Positions 5,418 to 6,026 of a DNA stretch of 6,026 nt are shown in pieces. The translations under genes and the position numbers were made by a program. Below the pieces are notes generated by a model. That model was not told the origin of the DNA. It made no database searches and worked only from the letters and a program-made list of their open reading frames with translations. Numbering within the stretch: the first letter of the stretch is position 1; each line of letters begins with the position of its first letter. The stretch comes from Ruminococcaceae bacterium UBA3451 (GTDB lineage: Bacteria > Bacillota > Clostridia > Oscillospirales > Acutalibacteraceae): positions 19,533 to 25,558 of the forward strand of contig DFRY01000025.1 of assembly GCA_002378845.1 (NCBI GenBank). The letters are read 5' to 3'.

Positions 5418-6026
5418 ATTGCCTGAGCAACCGCGACGGCTACGTTTCCGGCGAAGAGCTGAGCGAAAACCTTGGCGTGTCGCGTACGGCAATCTGGAAA
5501 AATATCAATTCCCTTCGGGATTCAGGGTACGAAATCGAATCGGTTACAAACCGCGGTTATAAGCTGATTTCCCGCCCGGATGTTTTAACTGCGGAAGAAA
5601 TTGCTGCGGGACTGAATACGGAATTCCTTGCAAAACAGATTTACGACTTTTATGAAACGGATTCGACTAACGAAGAAGCCAAACGGCGAGCTCTTCGCGG
5701 CGCACCCAACGGCAGCCTGTTTATTGCGGAACTTCAGTTGGGCGGAAAAGGCCGGCTGGGCAGAACATGGGCTTCCCCCGCAGGGGACGGGCTATGGTTT
5801 AGCATTCTGCTGCGGCCGAACTCCATTCCGGAACAGATTACCAGCTTAACGCTGCTGGCCGGGCTGGCTGTTTGCGGTGCCGTTCAGCTTTGTACCGGCT
5901 GCGCCGCAATGATAAAATGGCCGAATGACATTGTAATCGGCAGTAAAAAAGTATGCGGGATTCTGACGGAAATGGCCGCAGAGATTGACCGAATAGATTA
6001 TGTGGTCGTGGGCATTGGCATTAACG
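5393..6026 (+). CDS. birA: Bifunctional biotin ligase / biotin operon repressor, 3' end outside window
   Basis: BirA makes biotinyl-5'-AMP from biotin and ATP and attaches biotin to the lysine of carrier proteins such as the acetyl-CoA carboxylase carrier. The 211 residues present begin with a winged helix-turn-helix domain (about 3-60; SGEELSENLGVSRTAIWKNI at 19-38, wing TNRGYKL), marking a class II ligase that may also repress biotin genes. The catalytic domain follows: ETDSTNEEAK (88-97), the adenylate-binding loop QLGGKGRLGRTW (115-126) as a variant of the usual Q-T-x-G-R-G-R-x-G-R, KWPNDI (175-180) with the biotinyl-AMP-contacting Lys175, and GIGIN at the edge. The ATG at 5393 is the first possible start, since an in-frame TGA lies at 5384-5386. 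The nearest ribosome-like site, AAAGG (5376-5380), is 12 nt away and fits better with a different ATG at 5388. It is divergent from the prfA operon. Confidence 0.95.
   Translation, partial: MSTKEEILNCLSNRDGYVSGEELSENLGVSRTAIWKNINSLRDSGYEIESVTNRGYKLISRPDVLTAEEIAAGLNTEFLAKQIYDFYETDSTNEEAKRRALRGAPNGSLFIAELQLGGKGRLGRTWASPAGDGLWFSILLRPNSIPEQITSLTLLAGLAVCGAVQLCTGCAAMIKWPNDIVIGSKKVCGILTEMAAEIDRIDYVVVGIGIN

Noticed and set aside
1..6026. Novel defence, mobile or CRISPR system
   Set aside because: Every gene-sized region is explained by a recognised housekeeping family or a small conserved protein, and no repeats, transposase, integrase or spacer array was seen.

Overview
The window looks like a chromosomal housekeeping region from a low-to-moderate GC Gram-positive bacterium, most likely class Clostridia (Eubacteriales, perhaps the Oscillospiraceae/Ruminococcaceae side). 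The reasons are a pyruvate kinase carrying the C-terminal PEP-utiliser domain, a two-domain Sua5, a DNA-binding BirA, a DUF951-type small protein, strong AAGGAG-like ribosome sites and a clostridial-style M18 aminopeptidase. The genus is not resolvable by eye. I see no mobile element, CRISPR array, tRNA, rRNA or transferred block.

Layout. At the left edge (1-191, + strand) is the 3' end of what is probably pyk. It converges on a long minus-strand operon, and the two share a strong hairpin terminator at 206-238. Reading leftward from a divergent promoter region, the operon is: DUF951-type zinc-ribbon-like protein (5215-5018), prfA (4968-3874), sua5 (3870-2848), coaE (2855-2241), a membrane-anchored lytic transglycosylase (2254-1655) and the M18 aminopeptidase apeA (1662-250). 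From prfA onward the genes touch or overlap: sua5 starts 3 nt after prfA, and the next three junctions overlap by 8, 14 and 8 nt. This implies one mRNA with translational coupling. Rightward from the same control region runs birA (5393 to beyond the right edge).

How the genes work together. prfA (stop-codon release) and sua5 (first step of tRNA t6A synthesis) serve translation. coaE finishes coenzyme A. The transglycosylase trims peptidoglycan, and apeA recycles peptides. birA attaches biotin to acetyl-CoA carboxylase and related enzymes and may act as a repressor. They look like co-transcribed growth genes rather than one pathway.

I did not find an undescribed multi-gene system. The points most worth a second look are regulatory. 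The gene before prfA ends in UAG, the stop codon read only by RF1, and stays open if read through, to a UGA that overlaps the prfA start. The 170-bp divergent control region holds two well-formed promoters, an inverted repeat lying over one of them and a tandem repeat/hairpin in the leader. The birA start has a competing out-of-frame AUG 5 nt upstream. coaE most likely starts at a TTG inside the end of sua5.
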